A DNA stretch of 64,000 bases from an uncultured Lactobacillaceae bacterium (lineage in GTDB: Bacteria; Bacillota; Bacilli; Lactobacillales; Lactobacillaceae): the NCBI GenBank assembly GCA_945285405.1, contig CALYQJ010000007.1:1-64000 (forward strand). The letters run 5' to 3'. Below, in pieces: positions 1 to 8,790 of the stretch (positions are counted from its first letter, which is position 1; each line of letters opens with the position of its first letter). The notes below the pieces were generated by a model. The model saw nothing but the letters and a program-made list of their open reading frames with translations, made no database searches and had not been told where the DNA came from. The position numbers were made by a program, and so were the translations under genes.

Positions 1-1867
1 TTGTTGATTTATTAAAGAAGACAAATGAAGGTTTAGTTCCTAAAGAGTATTCTGGTGCCTTCGTATCATAAACAACAACGTTTACGCGAGCAGTTACACG
101 AGTTTTAGAATAACCATAGTCTTTAATGAAGGTGTTCCTCTTATCTGCTGGTGTTTCATACTTCCCTTTTGAAGCTGGATCTGGATCTGCACCTGTACCA
201 CCTAATTTAAGATCACCATAAACGGGAACATCAATTGAGAAACTATGAGCAACTGCAGCATTATTGAAACCTTCCTTAGAATCATAACTTGCAGCAACAT
301 TAAGCCCGCCATTCTTATCAAAGAAATTATTTTCGATCAGTCTAGTGCTTCGAAAGAAATCATCCCAAGTTTCACCTGTTTTATTACCAGGACGTGCTTT
401 AACGTCATCAAAAGCTACAGTACCAGGAGCTTCTGCTTTTACGCCTGATATAAAAACATCACTAGTAGGAGTACCCGTAAAACTTAAATTTTTTAAATCG
501 TTAACAATTGTCTGATAAGAAGTTCCTTTTGGAACCACAATGCTTCCTGTAGCATAAGCGCCTACATTTTCAGGCTTTTCAGGAATGGATTTAACACCAC
601 TACCAAGGTTTAATTCTTCAGCTGCCTTTTGTCCGGCAAAGTAGTCAGTGCCACCAGAATCCTTATCTTGCCAAGGTTGAGGATTAGTACTTCCATTTGT
701 TGCAAAATAACCACTATAATAATCTGCTCCTTGATCATTACCATTAACATTGTTCTTATCTATACTGTTATTTCCAGTTTGTAATGTTGGTACAGAACCT
801 TTAGGGAAATAACCATTGTCTTGAGCCGTTAGTTTTGTTAGTTCACGTAATTTTTTCAAACCACCAACATTTGAAAGCAAACTACCATTTGTAAAACTAC
901 TATTTGCATCAGTAAATTCGGATGCAGTTGTTCCAGCTGGTATTTCTTTAGCATCAACACCCTTAAACAAGACATTTGAATTTCTCAAAATAATGTTAGC
1001 TTGTGCGGTACGGCCATAGTAATCACCTGATTGTGCAACCAAAGTAACTGTAATGACCCCTTCTTGTAACAGTGTACTTAAATTAGGGGTTTCAGAACCG
1101 TTTTGACCATCAATATAAACTTTTACTGTAGCTTTGTTGGGATCACCAAATACTGATGAGCCTAATACTCCTGCAATAGTCCCCCCGTGAATAAATGAAG
1201 AAAGATATCTAATTGCAGAATTAACCTGAGTCCCTTCTGTAGCACCTGCAAGTGACACCTCCTCAAGAGAAACTAATTTAAAATTATTTTCTGAGTGATT
1301 GTCTGCAATTACTTTTGATAAAGCTGTTGACAATCCTGTTGTCGAAGTTCTGTCGCTACCATCAGTATTAGTAAACATATAATGCATCAAATCTTCTGAA
1401 GTTGCCTGGTCACTACCGATAGTAAAAAGATTACCAAATGGATCTGCTAAATCAGAAATTGATCCCATGCCACCAGTTAATTGTGCTAATTTACGCAAAC
1501 CAGCTAAAGTAGCGTAATTAATCCCTACATCATTATTAACTTTAGCAGCAGTAGTAGAAGCAGAATCAACATCACCACCAACTGTTGTCATTGATGGAAT
1601 TTCTGCAAGGTTGTTCCCGCTAATCCCCATCTTGAGACCGTTTTGGAATAAATTATCATATTCCGAATATTTACTTCGATCAAAAGTACCTAATTGCGTT
1701 GCCGCTGATACTTTTTCACTTTTCTTAGTGGTAAATGCTGAATTAGCACCATACCAGCCAAGAACATTGGAAACAGTTGGCGCAACCACTGGAGCTGCAG
1801 CTAGCAGCGTTGCGGAACTAATTCCAAAATACTTAATTGTATTTGTAATTCTTGAAGATTTCTTCAA
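1..1867 (-). CDS. Secreted/surface protein, N-terminal 622 residues (3' end off the window)
   Basis: The frame stays open on the minus strand from a TTG at 1867 to the window edge. AGGAGG lies 7 bases upstream (1875-1880); the nearby ATG at 1876 hits a stop within three codons. The N-terminus (MKKSSRITNTIKYFG, then a hydrophobic LLAAAPVVAPTV stretch) looks like a Sec signal peptide. The rest is rich in Ser, Thr, Asn and Gly and has almost no Cys, as in Gram-positive adhesins. Two related segments recur, each with a leucine-rich helix (GLRKLAQLTGGM near residue 105, GGLKKLRELTKL near 340), so the ectodomain may be repetitive. No family is recognised. An LPXTG or WxL anchor, if present, is outside the window. 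Confidence 0.75.
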   Translation of the reverse strand, partial: MKKSSRITNTIKYFGISSATLLAAAPVVAPTVSNVLGWYGANSAFTTKKSEKVSAATQLGTFDRSKYSEYDNLFQNGLKMGISGNNLAEIPSMTTVGGDVDSASTTAAKVNNDVGINYATLAGLRKLAQLTGGMGSISDLADPFGNLFTIGSDQATSEDLMHYMFTNTDGSDRTSTTGLSTALSKVIADNHSENNFKLVSLEEVSLAGATEGTQVNSAIRYLSSFIHGGTIAGVLGSSVFGDPNKATVKVYIDGQNGSETPNLSTLLQEGVITVTLVAQSGDYYGRTAQANIILRNSNVLFKGVDAKEIPAGTTASEFTDANSSFTNGSLLSNVGGLKKLRELTKLTAQDNGYFPKGSVPTLQTGNNSIDKNNVNGNDQGADYYSGYFATNGSTNPQPWQDKDSGGTDYFAGQKAAEELNLGSGVKSIPEKPENVGAYATGSIVVPKGTSYQTIVNDLKNLSFTGTPTSDVFISGVKAEAPGTVAFDDVKARPGNKTGETWDDFFRSTRLIENNFFDKNGGLNVAASYDSKEGFNNAAVAHSFSIDVPVYGDLKLGGTGADPDPASKGKYETPADKRNTFIKDYGYSKTRVTARVNVVVYDTKAPEYSLGTKPSFVFFNKST

Positions 1868-1961
1868 AATTTCATCCTCCTAAATATTTATCAGGAAATA
1901 TTTCCTTAATAAACTGATTTATTCAATATATTTTTTAAAAAATAGTAATTGAACTTCAGTG

Positions 1962-2003
1962 TACTAACGTTAGTATTATAAGGCAGAATGACAAGCATTG
2001 CAA
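1962..2003 (-). promoter_or_regulatory. Promoter with palindromic operator for the surface-protein gene
   Basis: On the minus strand a -35 TTGCAA (2003-1998), a 17-base spacer and a -10 TATAAT (1980-1975) precede the surface gene. A perfect 14-bp palindrome, TACTAACGTTAGTA (1962-1975), abuts the -10 and covers the likely start site, an ideal place for a repressor. The leader to the TTG start is about 100 nt. Confidence 0.6.
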
Positions 2004-2132
2004 AGCCTTACTTTTAAAAAAAACTTTACTTTGTCAATAACGTAGAACACTTTAATATCAATGAATACCTTTGGATTTAGTTATTAAGTAAATTAATAAA
2101 AAAGATTAAGCTTATATTACAAAAATGTTTCT

Positions 2133-3395
2133 TTACTGTACATGTACCAAATAGTACCGTTTTTTACCTATTTTAACTACTACGTATTGACCATCATATT
2201 TCGCATGGGGATCAACCGTATAATCTAAATCCATAACTTTTTCCCCATTAATCGCCAAAGCGCCATTTTTAATATCTTCCCGAGCTTGCCGCCGACTTGG
2301 TTCAATCTTGGTTTGATCCACTAACCAAGTAACCACATTTGCGGTTTGATCACTTACTGTAAGTTGCGGCATTTGCGCTAAGGCTTGTTTAATCTCGCCA
2401 GCAGATAGATCGCCATATTTACCCGAGAATAAAGCCACACTAATTCTTTGGGCTTGTTTAGTAGCTTCACTGCCATGCACAAAAGTCGTTACTTCCGTGG
2501 CTAAAGCTTTTTGCGCTTCGCGCTTTTCGGGTGCTTCTTGGACTTCTTTAGCTAAATAAGCAATTTGTTCTTGGTCTAAGAACGTAAAGAATTTCAAATA
2601 ATTAACGACGACACTATCGGGTTGGTTATACCAAAATTGATAGAATTCATAAGGACTCGTCCGTTCTGGATCCACCCAAACACTTTGCCCGTCAGCCGTC
2701 TTGCCAAACTTAGTGCCGTCAGCTCGTAAAATTAAAGGACAAGTTAAGCCAAAAGCGGTGGTCTTAGGACCTAAATGGCGGTGAATGAAATCAACTCCGG
2801 CAGTTAAATTTCCCCACTGATCGCCGCCGCCAATTTGTAATTCCACTTGGTGATCGCGGCGGAGGTTTAAGAAATCAATTGCCTGTAAAATTGGATAACT
2901 AAATTCAGTAAAGGATAATCCTCCTGCTAAACGATTTTGAACGGAATCTTTAGCTAACATCGTACTAATATTAAATTGTTTCGCATAATCTCTTAAAAAT
3001 TCTAATAAATCAATCTTACTTAACCAATCATAATTATTTAAGAAAACAAAACCGTCTTGCCCAAAGAAATTTTCTAATTGTTTCTTTAATGATTGGGCAT
3101 TTTGTTCGATGACTTCCATCTTTTGTAACACACGTTCACTATTGCGACCGGAAGGGTCCCCAATTGAACCGGTACCGCCGCCAATAACAATGTAAGGTTT
3201 GTGCCCAAATTTCTGAAAACGTTTCAGGATCATTAAAGAAACTAAATGACCAATATGTAAAGAAGGTCCTGTCGGATCGACCCCTTCATAAAGTGAAATT
3301 TGGCGCTGGTTAGTAATTTTAGTTAAAGCTTCTTGGTCGGTAACTTGATTAATGGCGCCCCGCCAAGCCAATTCGCTCATAATATTTTCTGCCAA
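2133..3395 (-). CDS. tyrS: Tyrosyl-tRNA synthetase
   Basis: Class I aminoacyl-tRNA synthetase that charges tRNA-Tyr in the cytoplasm. The ATP-binding HIGH motif is at residues 47-50 and the KMSKS equivalent is KFGKT near residue 230. An S4-like RNA-binding domain fills the C-terminal 70 residues (SRRQAREDIKNGALAINGEKV). Length (420 aa) is normal for bacterial TyrRS. The chosen start is TTG at 3395, placed just after AAAGGAG; ATG at codon 6 is the alternative. A terminator separates it from gpmA upstream, and the 70-base gap leaves no room for a T-box leader, which is somewhat unusual for a Firmicute tyrS. Confidence 0.96.
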   Translation of the reverse strand: MAENIMSELAWRGAINQVTDQEALTKITNQRQISLYEGVDPTGPSLHIGHLVSLMILKRFQKFGHKPYIVIGGGTGSIGDPSGRNSERVLQKMEVIEQNAQSLKKQLENFFGQDGFVFLNNYDWLSKIDLLEFLRDYAKQFNISTMLAKDSVQNRLAGGLSFTEFSYPILQAIDFLNLRRDHQVELQIGGGDQWGNLTAGVDFIHRHLGPKTTAFGLTCPLILRADGTKFGKTADGQSVWVDPERTSPYEFYQFWYNQPDSVVVNYLKFFTFLDQEQIAYLAKEVQEAPEKREAQKALATEVTTFVHGSEATKQAQRISVALFSGKYGDLSAGEIKQALAQMPQLTVSDQTANVVTWLVDQTKIEPSRRQAREDIKNGALAINGEKVMDLDYTVDPHAKYDGQYVVVKIGKKRYYLVHVQ

Positions 3396-3421
3396 GATAA
3401 CTCCTTTCTATTGATTGAACA

Positions 3422-3446
3422 AAAAAACTCCGAACCCGGAGTTTTT
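3422..3446 (-). terminator. Intrinsic terminator of gpmA
   Basis: Stem ACTCCG/CGGAGT with a short loop, followed on the minus strand by a run of T, 22 bases after the gpmA stop codon. Confidence 0.8.
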
Positions 3447-3467
3447 ACTTGACTAAATTTTCTGTTT

Positions 3468-4157
3468 TTATTTCAGAAATTCCTTGTTGGTGACTTTAAG
3501 TTCTGGATCTAAGTCATAGACAATAGGTTGACCGGTAGCAATTTCTAGATTCAAAATATCATCATCAGAAATATTTTCCAAATATTTAGTTAAAGCGCGC
3601 AATGAATTTCCATGAGCCGCAATAATTACGTTTTTACCGGCAATCAAATCTGGTGCAATATGATCTTCCCAAAACGGCATTACTCGTTCCAAACAAATCT
3701 TTAAGTTTTCACCTTGGGGTACTTGTTTGGGATCTAAGTTTTGGTAACGCCGATCGTTAGCAATTGAGAATTTTGCATCTTTAGGTTGCAACGGTGGTAA
3801 AACATCATAAGAACGCCGCCAAATATGAACTTGTTCGTCGCCCCATTTTTCGGCTGCTTCTTTCTTATTTTGACCCTGTAAATCGCCATAATGCCGTTCA
3901 TTTAAACGCCAAGATTTGGTTTCTGGGATCCAAAGTTGATCGCAACCTTCCAAAGCTAAATGTAAAGTGCGAATGGCCCGCTTTAAAACGGAAGTATAAG
4001 CTTGATCAAATTGAATTTTTGATTCTTTTAATAATTCACCTGCATGTTGGGCTTCTTTTACTCCTTGATCTGAAAGATCAACATCCCACCAACCAGTGAA
4101 TAAGTTTTCCAAGTTCCACTGGCTTTGGCCATGACGAATTAAAACTAATTTTGACAT
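3468..4157 (-). CDS. gpmA: 2,3-bisphosphoglycerate-dependent phosphoglycerate mutase
   Basis: Glycolytic enzyme interconverting 3- and 2-phosphoglycerate through a phosphohistidine. The RHGQSQWN signature puts the phosphorylated His at residue 9. The dPGM-specific insert is present ([26 protein letters not shown]), as is the second catalytic His in [10 protein letters not shown] near residue 181. At 229 aa it is typical of the long GpmA type rather than the shorter phosphatase paralogues found at 19378-19983 and 56684-57283. Single-gene unit with its own terminator. Confidence 0.96.
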   Translation of the reverse strand: MSKLVLIRHGQSQWNLENLFTGWWDVDLSDQGVKEAQHAGELLKESKIQFDQAYTSVLKRAIRTLHLALEGCDQLWIPETKSWRLNERHYGDLQGQNKKEAAEKWGDEQVHIWRRSYDVLPPLQPKDAKFSIANDRRYQNLDPKQVPQGENLKICLERVMPFWEDHIAPDLIAGKNVIIAAHGNSLRALTKYLENISDDDILNLEIATGQPIVYDLDPELKVTNKEFLK

Positions 4158-4240
4158 TGCAAAAAGACTCCTTTATTTTTTGTAACTCACAATGAAATCA
4201 TACACCAAAAGGCAAGATTTGTCGCAGCTTTTGGGTAAAG

Positions 4241-4267
4241 AAAAAACGCGCCGGTTAAAACGCGTTT
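4241..4267 (-). terminator. Terminator of the nuclease gene
   Basis: Stem AAACGCG/CGCGTTT followed by T residues on the minus strand, directly after the nuclease stop codon. Confidence 0.75.
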
Positions 4268-4275
4268 ATTTAAAG

Positions 4276-5223
4276 CTAATTACTAGCTTTACGATACCCC
4301 GCTTGTTGCGCTTGTTCTTCCGAATCAAACCAAACTCGATTATTGGGATTTCCGGTATTATAACTGGCTTGACCGGGAACGTGATACACATGAGAACGGG
4401 TGTTACCCCAAATTTTTTGGTGACTAGGAGGCGCTTGGTTAGGGCTTTGATTTTGATTATTTGAGCTTTGACTGCTGCTAGCAGCATTTTGACTAGGATT
4501 ACCAACACGACTATAACCGGTTTGATAATCAATTTGCATGCCCGCTTGGATATTAAAGATATAACGGTTAAAGCGAATCCGTTCATCAGGCGATTCCGCT
4601 CGCATCCAAACACCTCGCGGAACTAATTCATCTCCGCGATATACCGGTTCTACCGCATAACGGACAAAGTTATGCGGGCTTTCTTTTAAATAAGCGGCAA
4701 TATCATCTTCATTGACCAACATTTCCGGATTATTCAAACTAGCCGTTCCCGTAATTAAATTCTTCGGATTATTATTTTGACCGGTAAATTGATAACCAAT
4801 TAAATGACTCCGATTATATAAGAAACGCCCATCCGGCATTTGCTTATTGTGCCAGCCTGTCGGATTCCAATATAAAGGTTCTCGTTTAACTCGGGGCATC
4901 AAGCTTTGATTTAATAAACCTTCAGCTTTAACCGCGCGATTCAACCGATCTAAGTTTGCATAATTAGCCCAAGGCTTGGTTGCGGTGACTTCTTCTCGGG
5001 TAAAATCGGGTTGATCATGATTAATTACAATTTGTTGTTGATTTTGATAATTTAGCTGCTGCAGTTTAGCGTAAGTTGTTTGATTAGATTGCTTAACTGC
5101 CGGAGCCGTTGGACTTTGAACCTTTTGAAGCGGAGATTGGCGTTTTAAGACCACCGTCCACAACAAAACTGCCACTAAAATCCCGACAATAATTAACCAA
5201 AACCAATTTTTCTTTTTTACCAT
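4276..5223 (-). CDS. Membrane-anchored DNA-entry type nuclease with C-terminal sunset-like domain
   Basis: 315 aa. One N-terminal membrane anchor (residues 7-26) is followed by a Ser/Gln-rich linker. The DNA/RNA non-specific endonuclease core resembles EndA/NucA: the ββα-metal motif is NRSHLIGYQFTGQN (138-151; His140 the likely general base), then NPKNLITGTASLN. A Gln/Ser/Asn linker (246-268) leads to a small GNTRSHVYHVPG...WFDSEEQAQQAGY module (273-310), known as a sunset or Ada-like domain at the end of lactobacillus nucleases. It probably degrades extracellular DNA at the cell surface. Its start overlaps the upstream DUF2971-like gene by 7 bases, so the two are probably translated together. 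Confidence 0.85.
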   Translation of the reverse strand: MVKKKNWFWLIIVGILVAVLLWTVVLKRQSPLQKVQSPTAPAVKQSNQTTYAKLQQLNYQNQQQIVINHDQPDFTREEVTATKPWANYANLDRLNRAVKAEGLLNQSLMPRVKREPLYWNPTGWHNKQMPDGRFLYNRSHLIGYQFTGQNNNPKNLITGTASLNNPEMLVNEDDIAAYLKESPHNFVRYAVEPVYRGDELVPRGVWMRAESPDERIRFNRYIFNIQAGMQIDYQTGYSRVGNPSQNAASSSQSSNNQNQSPNQAPPSHQKIWGNTRSHVYHVPGQASYNTGNPNNRVWFDSEEQAQQAGYRKASN

Positions 5224-6347
5224 CGAATTTTCCTTTTCGAAAATGCTACTTTAATGTCTTTAAATTGGTGTTGGCGTAAAAAGTCTTTAATCACATCCAG
5301 ATAGGCGCGATGATCAATCGGTAAATTTTCGGTTTGGGGGGATAAAGTAAGTTGATTAATATTTTGAGCAATATGGGGGATCGGTAATTCAATATACGGA
5401 CGAATATATTGCTGTCCTTGCAGCATCTTCACGTCAAATTTATTAGTCGTTTGTTTGGAGTACTCTAAGCTAGGATTAAAGTAAACAATTCGAATTTCGC
5501 GCTCGAATTTATAAGAATCGTTCTTTAACGCTGCTGATAGCATGATAAAGAATAATAAAACATCAGACTTCCAAGCGTATTTTTCCTTAATATATAAGTC
5601 GTTATTATAAACTATCCGAAAGATTTCATTAGGATCCATCTCCGGAGTAATCACTTTTTCCTTTAGAGTCAAATAACGCAAACTATAAATATAACTAGTA
5701 ATGAAGTATTCGGTGTACTCCCCCATATTCGTTAAATCAAAGACTGAAGTATCAAAGCCTTGTTTCTTCAAAAAAGCTTCATGTAAGCCAAAAATATCGC
5801 GACTCTTAGCCGTTCGTAAGAAGAAATTACCCAAACGCTGGGGCAAATTCATATTAGTGAGATCCATTTGCTCATTAACATAAGTTACATCAGTTAAACC
5901 CAAAAAAGCCGAGTTATCCGGTTCTAAAGATGCCGACAAATCTTTCACAAAACCCGCAATATCTAAAGATAACTCCATGCCGCCGCGACCGTAATAATTC
6001 CACATGGGAATGGCATCAATATCGCGCGATAAAGCCATCACATAAATATTCACGTGATTTAAGATAAAGCGCAAATAACGTTCAATAGGGGCTTGGTGAT
6101 AAATTTGGACCATTAAACTAGCTTGGTCGCCCCCTATGGTTTGCACCATCTGATCAATCTCACGCCGGTGGGTTTTGGTAAATTTCGAAATAAAAATATT
6201 AGAAATCCGGGTATCCGTGGGGTCATTCAAAAATTCCGAACGAGTCAAACGAATCCGTCCCGTCGAAATAATCGAAAAGAAACTTTCAACAGAAGTATAA
6301 TGTTGTCCCCAACGTAATTTTGTTAGATCACTATTTGTATTATCCAT
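5217..6347 (-). CDS. DUF2971-like protein
   Basis: 376 aa, soluble, no signal peptide. It shows the DUF2971 hallmarks: an N-terminal HYTS with FFSIISTGRIRLT and LNDPTD (residues 16-46), a central MWNYYGRGGMELSLDI, and a late FEREIRIVYF. The biochemical role of this family is not established. It shares a 7-base overlap with the surface nuclease gene downstream, which suggests co-expression. Divergent members occur scattered in bacterial accessory regions; nothing here shows mobility. Start ATG at 6347, just after a TTATAG-like AT stretch. Confidence 0.65.
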   Translation of the reverse strand: MDNTNSDLTKLRWGQHYTSVESFFSIISTGRIRLTRSEFLNDPTDTRISNIFISKFTKTHRREIDQMVQTIGGDQASLMVQIYHQAPIERYLRFILNHVNIYVMALSRDIDAIPMWNYYGRGGMELSLDIAGFVKDLSASLEPDNSAFLGLTDVTYVNEQMDLTNMNLPQRLGNFFLRTAKSRDIFGLHEAFLKKQGFDTSVFDLTNMGEYTEYFITSYIYSLRYLTLKEKVITPEMDPNEIFRIVYNNDLYIKEKYAWKSDVLLFFIMLSAALKNDSYKFEREIRIVYFNPSLEYSKQTTNKFDVKMLQGQQYIRPYIELPIPHIAQNINQLTLSPQTENLPIDHRAYLDVIKDFLRQHQFKDIKVAFSKRKIRW

Positions 6348-6388
6348 GACTTTATTATAGGCATGAATAACCCCTTAAAGTCAACGCA

Positions 6389-7249
6389 TTAGATGATTTC
6401 CCAATTGAGGTATTTTACTAAATAACCGCGTTTAATTAACTCCAAAGTTAATTCATTAACTGCTTCGGATTTAACCATTAAATCTAAGTGGTGTTCATCT
6501 TGTTTTAAAATTTGCGCATCCATTAAAAGATAAGGCGGTAAAGTTTCCGCATAATCTGTCCGTTCAAAAATTAAATGCGGCCGCAACAAATCGGTAAAAC
6601 CCACATCTTGGACTAATTTCAAATTAGCGTGGGAAAGTTCATAAACTTTCGTCGCTTTAGCCTCAAAGATTTTACTCACCGCGGTGGCAATAATTATCGC
6701 GGTGCCGATTTCATTTACCTGCTGCAATAAATGAAGAAAGGCCGTTATTTCTGGCGGTGTTAAATAAATGAGGGGTTCATCAAAAGCTAAAACATCTTGC
6801 GGCACCAAAAAACCCTGGGCTAAACACCCTAGTTGATAAATACTTGGCGCTAAAGTAGCTACATTTTGTTTTAAATAAGGCTTAAAATAAAGCTCTTTAC
6901 TTAGCTTGCTTATCCGCTGTTGTAAGGCTTCACCCCGTAAACCCAACTTATGACCACTCGCAATTAAGCTTTGTTCTAAAGTTTTACGATAACGCAAAAA
7001 ACTATGCTCAATTTTTAACCGCTTGAGATGCGGTTTTTGTTCCAAATGCCCGAAATCAGGCTTCTCTTCCCCAAACAATAAACGCAAAAGAGTAGTTTTC
7101 CCACTAGCTGAATCACCAGTCAATAATAACCAATCCTTAACGTGAACCATCAAATTAACTCCCGAAAATAAGACCTCTTTTTTGAAGTCTTTTCTTAAGT
7201 CAATTGCTTTGAGGTAGAAGTTATCCACGTCCCGTTTCCTTAATGGCAT
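6389..7249 (-). CDS. Degenerate ABC-type ATPase
   Basis: 286 aa. Walker A is intact (GDSASGKTT, 45-53), as is Walker B (VLAFDEP, 153-159). The LSGGQ signature is replaced by an unrelated ATLAPSIYQL stretch (131-140), and the H-loop His is missing (IIIATAVSK, Ala190 where His is expected). It may bind ATP without normal transporter-type cycling. About 70 extra C-terminal residues have no assigned fold. No permease gene is adjacent. The 5' end overlaps the preceding gene by 29 bases, pointing to a functional pair with it. Confidence 0.65.
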   Translation of the reverse strand: MPLRKRDVDNFYLKAIDLRKDFKKEVLFSGVNLMVHVKDWLLLTGDSASGKTTLLRLLFGEEKPDFGHLEQKPHLKRLKIEHSFLRYRKTLEQSLIASGHKLGLRGEALQQRISKLSKELYFKPYLKQNVATLAPSIYQLGCLAQGFLVPQDVLAFDEPLIYLTPPEITAFLHLLQQVNEIGTAIIIATAVSKIFEAKATKVYELSHANLKLVQDVGFTDLLRPHLIFERTDYAETLPPYLLMDAQILKQDEHHLDLMVKSEAVNELTLELIKRGYLVKYLNWEII

Positions 7250-7715
7250 TAGCGGCTAACATTAAGCTCACCGCGGCATCAGGCGATAAAATTTCTTTAA
7301 TTTTACTGACCTCCATTACACTTGCTAATGCCGCAATAATTGCTAAACCATATTGCACAATATTAAAATCTACTTTGGGATTATATTGTCCCCCTTCATA
7401 AGGATCTTCATGGCGATATTCTAATCGCAAACTCTGATCTTTCACCGAACCATCCGTATGGCTAATAATCATCCGATCCATTAATTCATTGACCCGATGA
7501 TTAGAATAATCAAAAGAAAAATGACCATCACTCAGTTGGGAAGCATAAGCTTCTTGGTTCATTCTTAAAATACTAGCAATGGGTTGGGAGAAAATCCCTA
7601 AATCATTGACCAATTTTTCAATTTTAGCTACCGGATACTTTTTGAGCTCATCTTCATAAGCGGAACGATCTTTTAATAATTCTTCATATAAGTTCGTAAT
7701 TTCTTCAGTTTTCAT
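7221..7715 (-). CDS. Hypothetical protein, partner of the degenerate ATPase
   Basis: 164 aa, not recognised. Acidic and largely helical. A C-terminal hydrophobic, Ala-rich segment (IVQYGLAIIAALASVMEV, about 120-137) could be one membrane helix or a buried amphipathic helix. The gene overlaps the ATPase gene by 29 bases and the two look like one transcription unit. It could be an adaptor or a small membrane subunit; no function can be assigned from the sequence. Confidence 0.6.
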   Translation of the reverse strand: MKTEEITNLYEELLKDRSAYEDELKKYPVAKIEKLVNDLGIFSQPIASILRMNQEAYASQLSDGHFSFDYSNHRVNELMDRMIISHTDGSVKDQSLRLEYRHEDPYEGGQYNPKVDFNIVQYGLAIIAALASVMEVSKIKEILSPDAAVSLMLAANAIKETGRG

Positions 7716-7783
7716 AACAGCATCATAATCCTAAGAGCGCTCAATTGGCAAGTACTATAATAGAAAGAAACAAGGAGCAAGAT

Positions 7784-8215
7784 ATGCCTTCATTTGAAAA
7801 GTTTCATCCTTTATTAACCCCTCACTATCGCCTCGATTGGCCGAATACCGTTCCTTTAAAAACTTTAAAGCCTTTTTATTTACCCCAACCACTTGCGCAA
7901 CTGCCGCCTTTGATTAATCAACAAATGCATGCCATTATGCAAGGGGAAGCTTTAACTTATGCCATTTGCTTAAAAACTAATGCGCAAGTTTTAGGGGTCA
8001 TTAGTACCGATTTAAGAACAATTCATTTTAAATTACACCCGCAAGCGGAGGCAATTGATGAAATCTTCAATTATTTATTTAAATTTTTAAAAATAAATTT
8101 TAAAATTAGCCAAATTTTTTTAATAAAAAGGGAGATTGCTAACTTATCAACTAAGCAAAAAGCCTTGTTGGACGTGACTTTAGCCCCAGAAGATTTAATT
8201 ATAAAAATAAAATAA
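7784..8215 (+). CDS. Hypothetical protein (143 aa)
   Basis: The start is ATG at 7784, preceded by AAGGAG; a longer frame beginning 39 bases upstream lacks a ribosome binding site. A TATAAT at 7756-7761 probably serves it. The N-terminus is Pro-rich (FHPLLTPHYRLDWP), with two β-rich stretches (YAICLKTNAQVLGVIS, RTIHFKL) and a Lys/Ile-rich C-terminus. No family recognised. It is divergent from the ATPase pair and sits just before the CIRCE element. Confidence 0.55.
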   Translation: MPSFEKFHPLLTPHYRLDWPNTVPLKTLKPFYLPQPLAQLPPLINQQMHAIMQGEALTYAICLKTNAQVLGVISTDLRTIHFKLHPQAEAIDEIFNYLFKFLKINFKISQIFLIKREIANLSTKQKALLDVTLAPEDLIIKIK

Positions 8216-8222
8216 AAAATTT

Positions 8223-8261
8223 TTAGCACTCTCTTGACATGAGTGCTAAATGATCTATAAT
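8223..8261 (+). promoter_or_regulatory. CIRCE operator (HrcA site) with embedded promoter
   Basis: Perfect CIRCE: TTAGCACTC (8223-8231), nine bases, GAGTGCTAA (8241-8249). The -35 TTGACA lies inside the nine-base spacer (8234-8239), and the -10 TATAAT follows after 16 bases (8256-8261). HrcA binding would block RNA polymerase, giving heat-inducible transcription of hsp20. Confidence 0.97.
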
Positions 8262-8298
8262 ATAGTCGTAATTGATAAGAGAAAGGGGTTTTAAAAAT

Positions 8299-8739
8299 AT
8301 GGCACATGAATTAATGAATCGTAATAATGATTGGTTTGGTTTTCCAGAAGATCCGTTCTTTAGTGATGATTGGGATCGTATTTTCTCCCGTTCATTCCCA
8401 CGCACACTTAACAATATGTTAACTGACGTTAAGGAAGACAAAGACAAATATAAGATTGCGATTGATATCCCCGGAGTTGATAAGAATAAGATCAGCATTG
8501 ATTATCATAATGATGAATTGAAAGTTTCCTATCATAATAATAAGAAAACCGAAGATAAAGATGCCGAAGGACATTTAATCCATTCTGAACGGCGTTATGG
8601 CTCCTTCCAAAGAGTATATACTTTTCCTGATATTGACGCTAAGAAGATTAGCGCTGAATATCGCGATGGTGTTTTACATGTAACCTTGCCGAAGATGGCT
8701 CCTGAAGCTAACAACTCAAAGAGAATTGAAATTAAATAA
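8299..8739 (+). CDS. hsp20: Small heat-shock protein, Hsp20 family
   Basis: 146 aa holdase chaperone with an α-crystallin domain over residues 40-140. The central β-strands (YKIAIDIPGVDKNKISIDYH) and the C-terminal GVLHVTLPK motif are clear, and a short N-terminal arm (WFGFPEDPFF) is present. The start is ATG at 8299 behind GAAAGGGG; the upstream in-frame ATG would lie within the promoter region. The perfect CIRCE puts it in the HrcA regulon with groESL and dnaK, whereas many lactobacillus hsp20 genes are instead under CtsR. A strong terminator follows. Confidence 0.95.
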   Translation: MAHELMNRNNDWFGFPEDPFFSDDWDRIFSRSFPRTLNNMLTDVKEDKDKYKIAIDIPGVDKNKISIDYHNDELKVSYHNNKKTEDKDAEGHLIHSERRYGSFQRVYTFPDIDAKKISAEYRDGVLHVTLPKMAPEANNSKRIEIK

Positions 8740-8749
8740 TTAAAATTAA

Positions 8750-8790
8750 AAAAGCCGTCCCCTTCTTGCCGGAAGCGACGGCTTTTTTTT
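8750..8790. terminator. Bidirectional terminator between hsp20 and rarA
   Basis: Stem AAGCCGTC/GACGGCTT flanked by A and T runs, between convergent genes; it reaches the last codons of rarA. Confidence 0.85.

Noticed and set aside
3396-3467. T-box leader for tyrS
   Set aside because: The gap is too short and holds the gpmA terminator; no T-box sequence is visible.
4192-4613. Open frames on both strands over the nuclease C-terminus
   Set aside because: Shadows of the nuclease gene's Gln/Ser/Asn-rich linker in other frames; one also runs through the terminator.
8071-8307. Minus-strand open frame over the CIRCE region
   Set aside because: Covers the operator and the end of a supported plus-strand gene; low-complexity Lys/Ile/Phe translation with no ribosome binding site.
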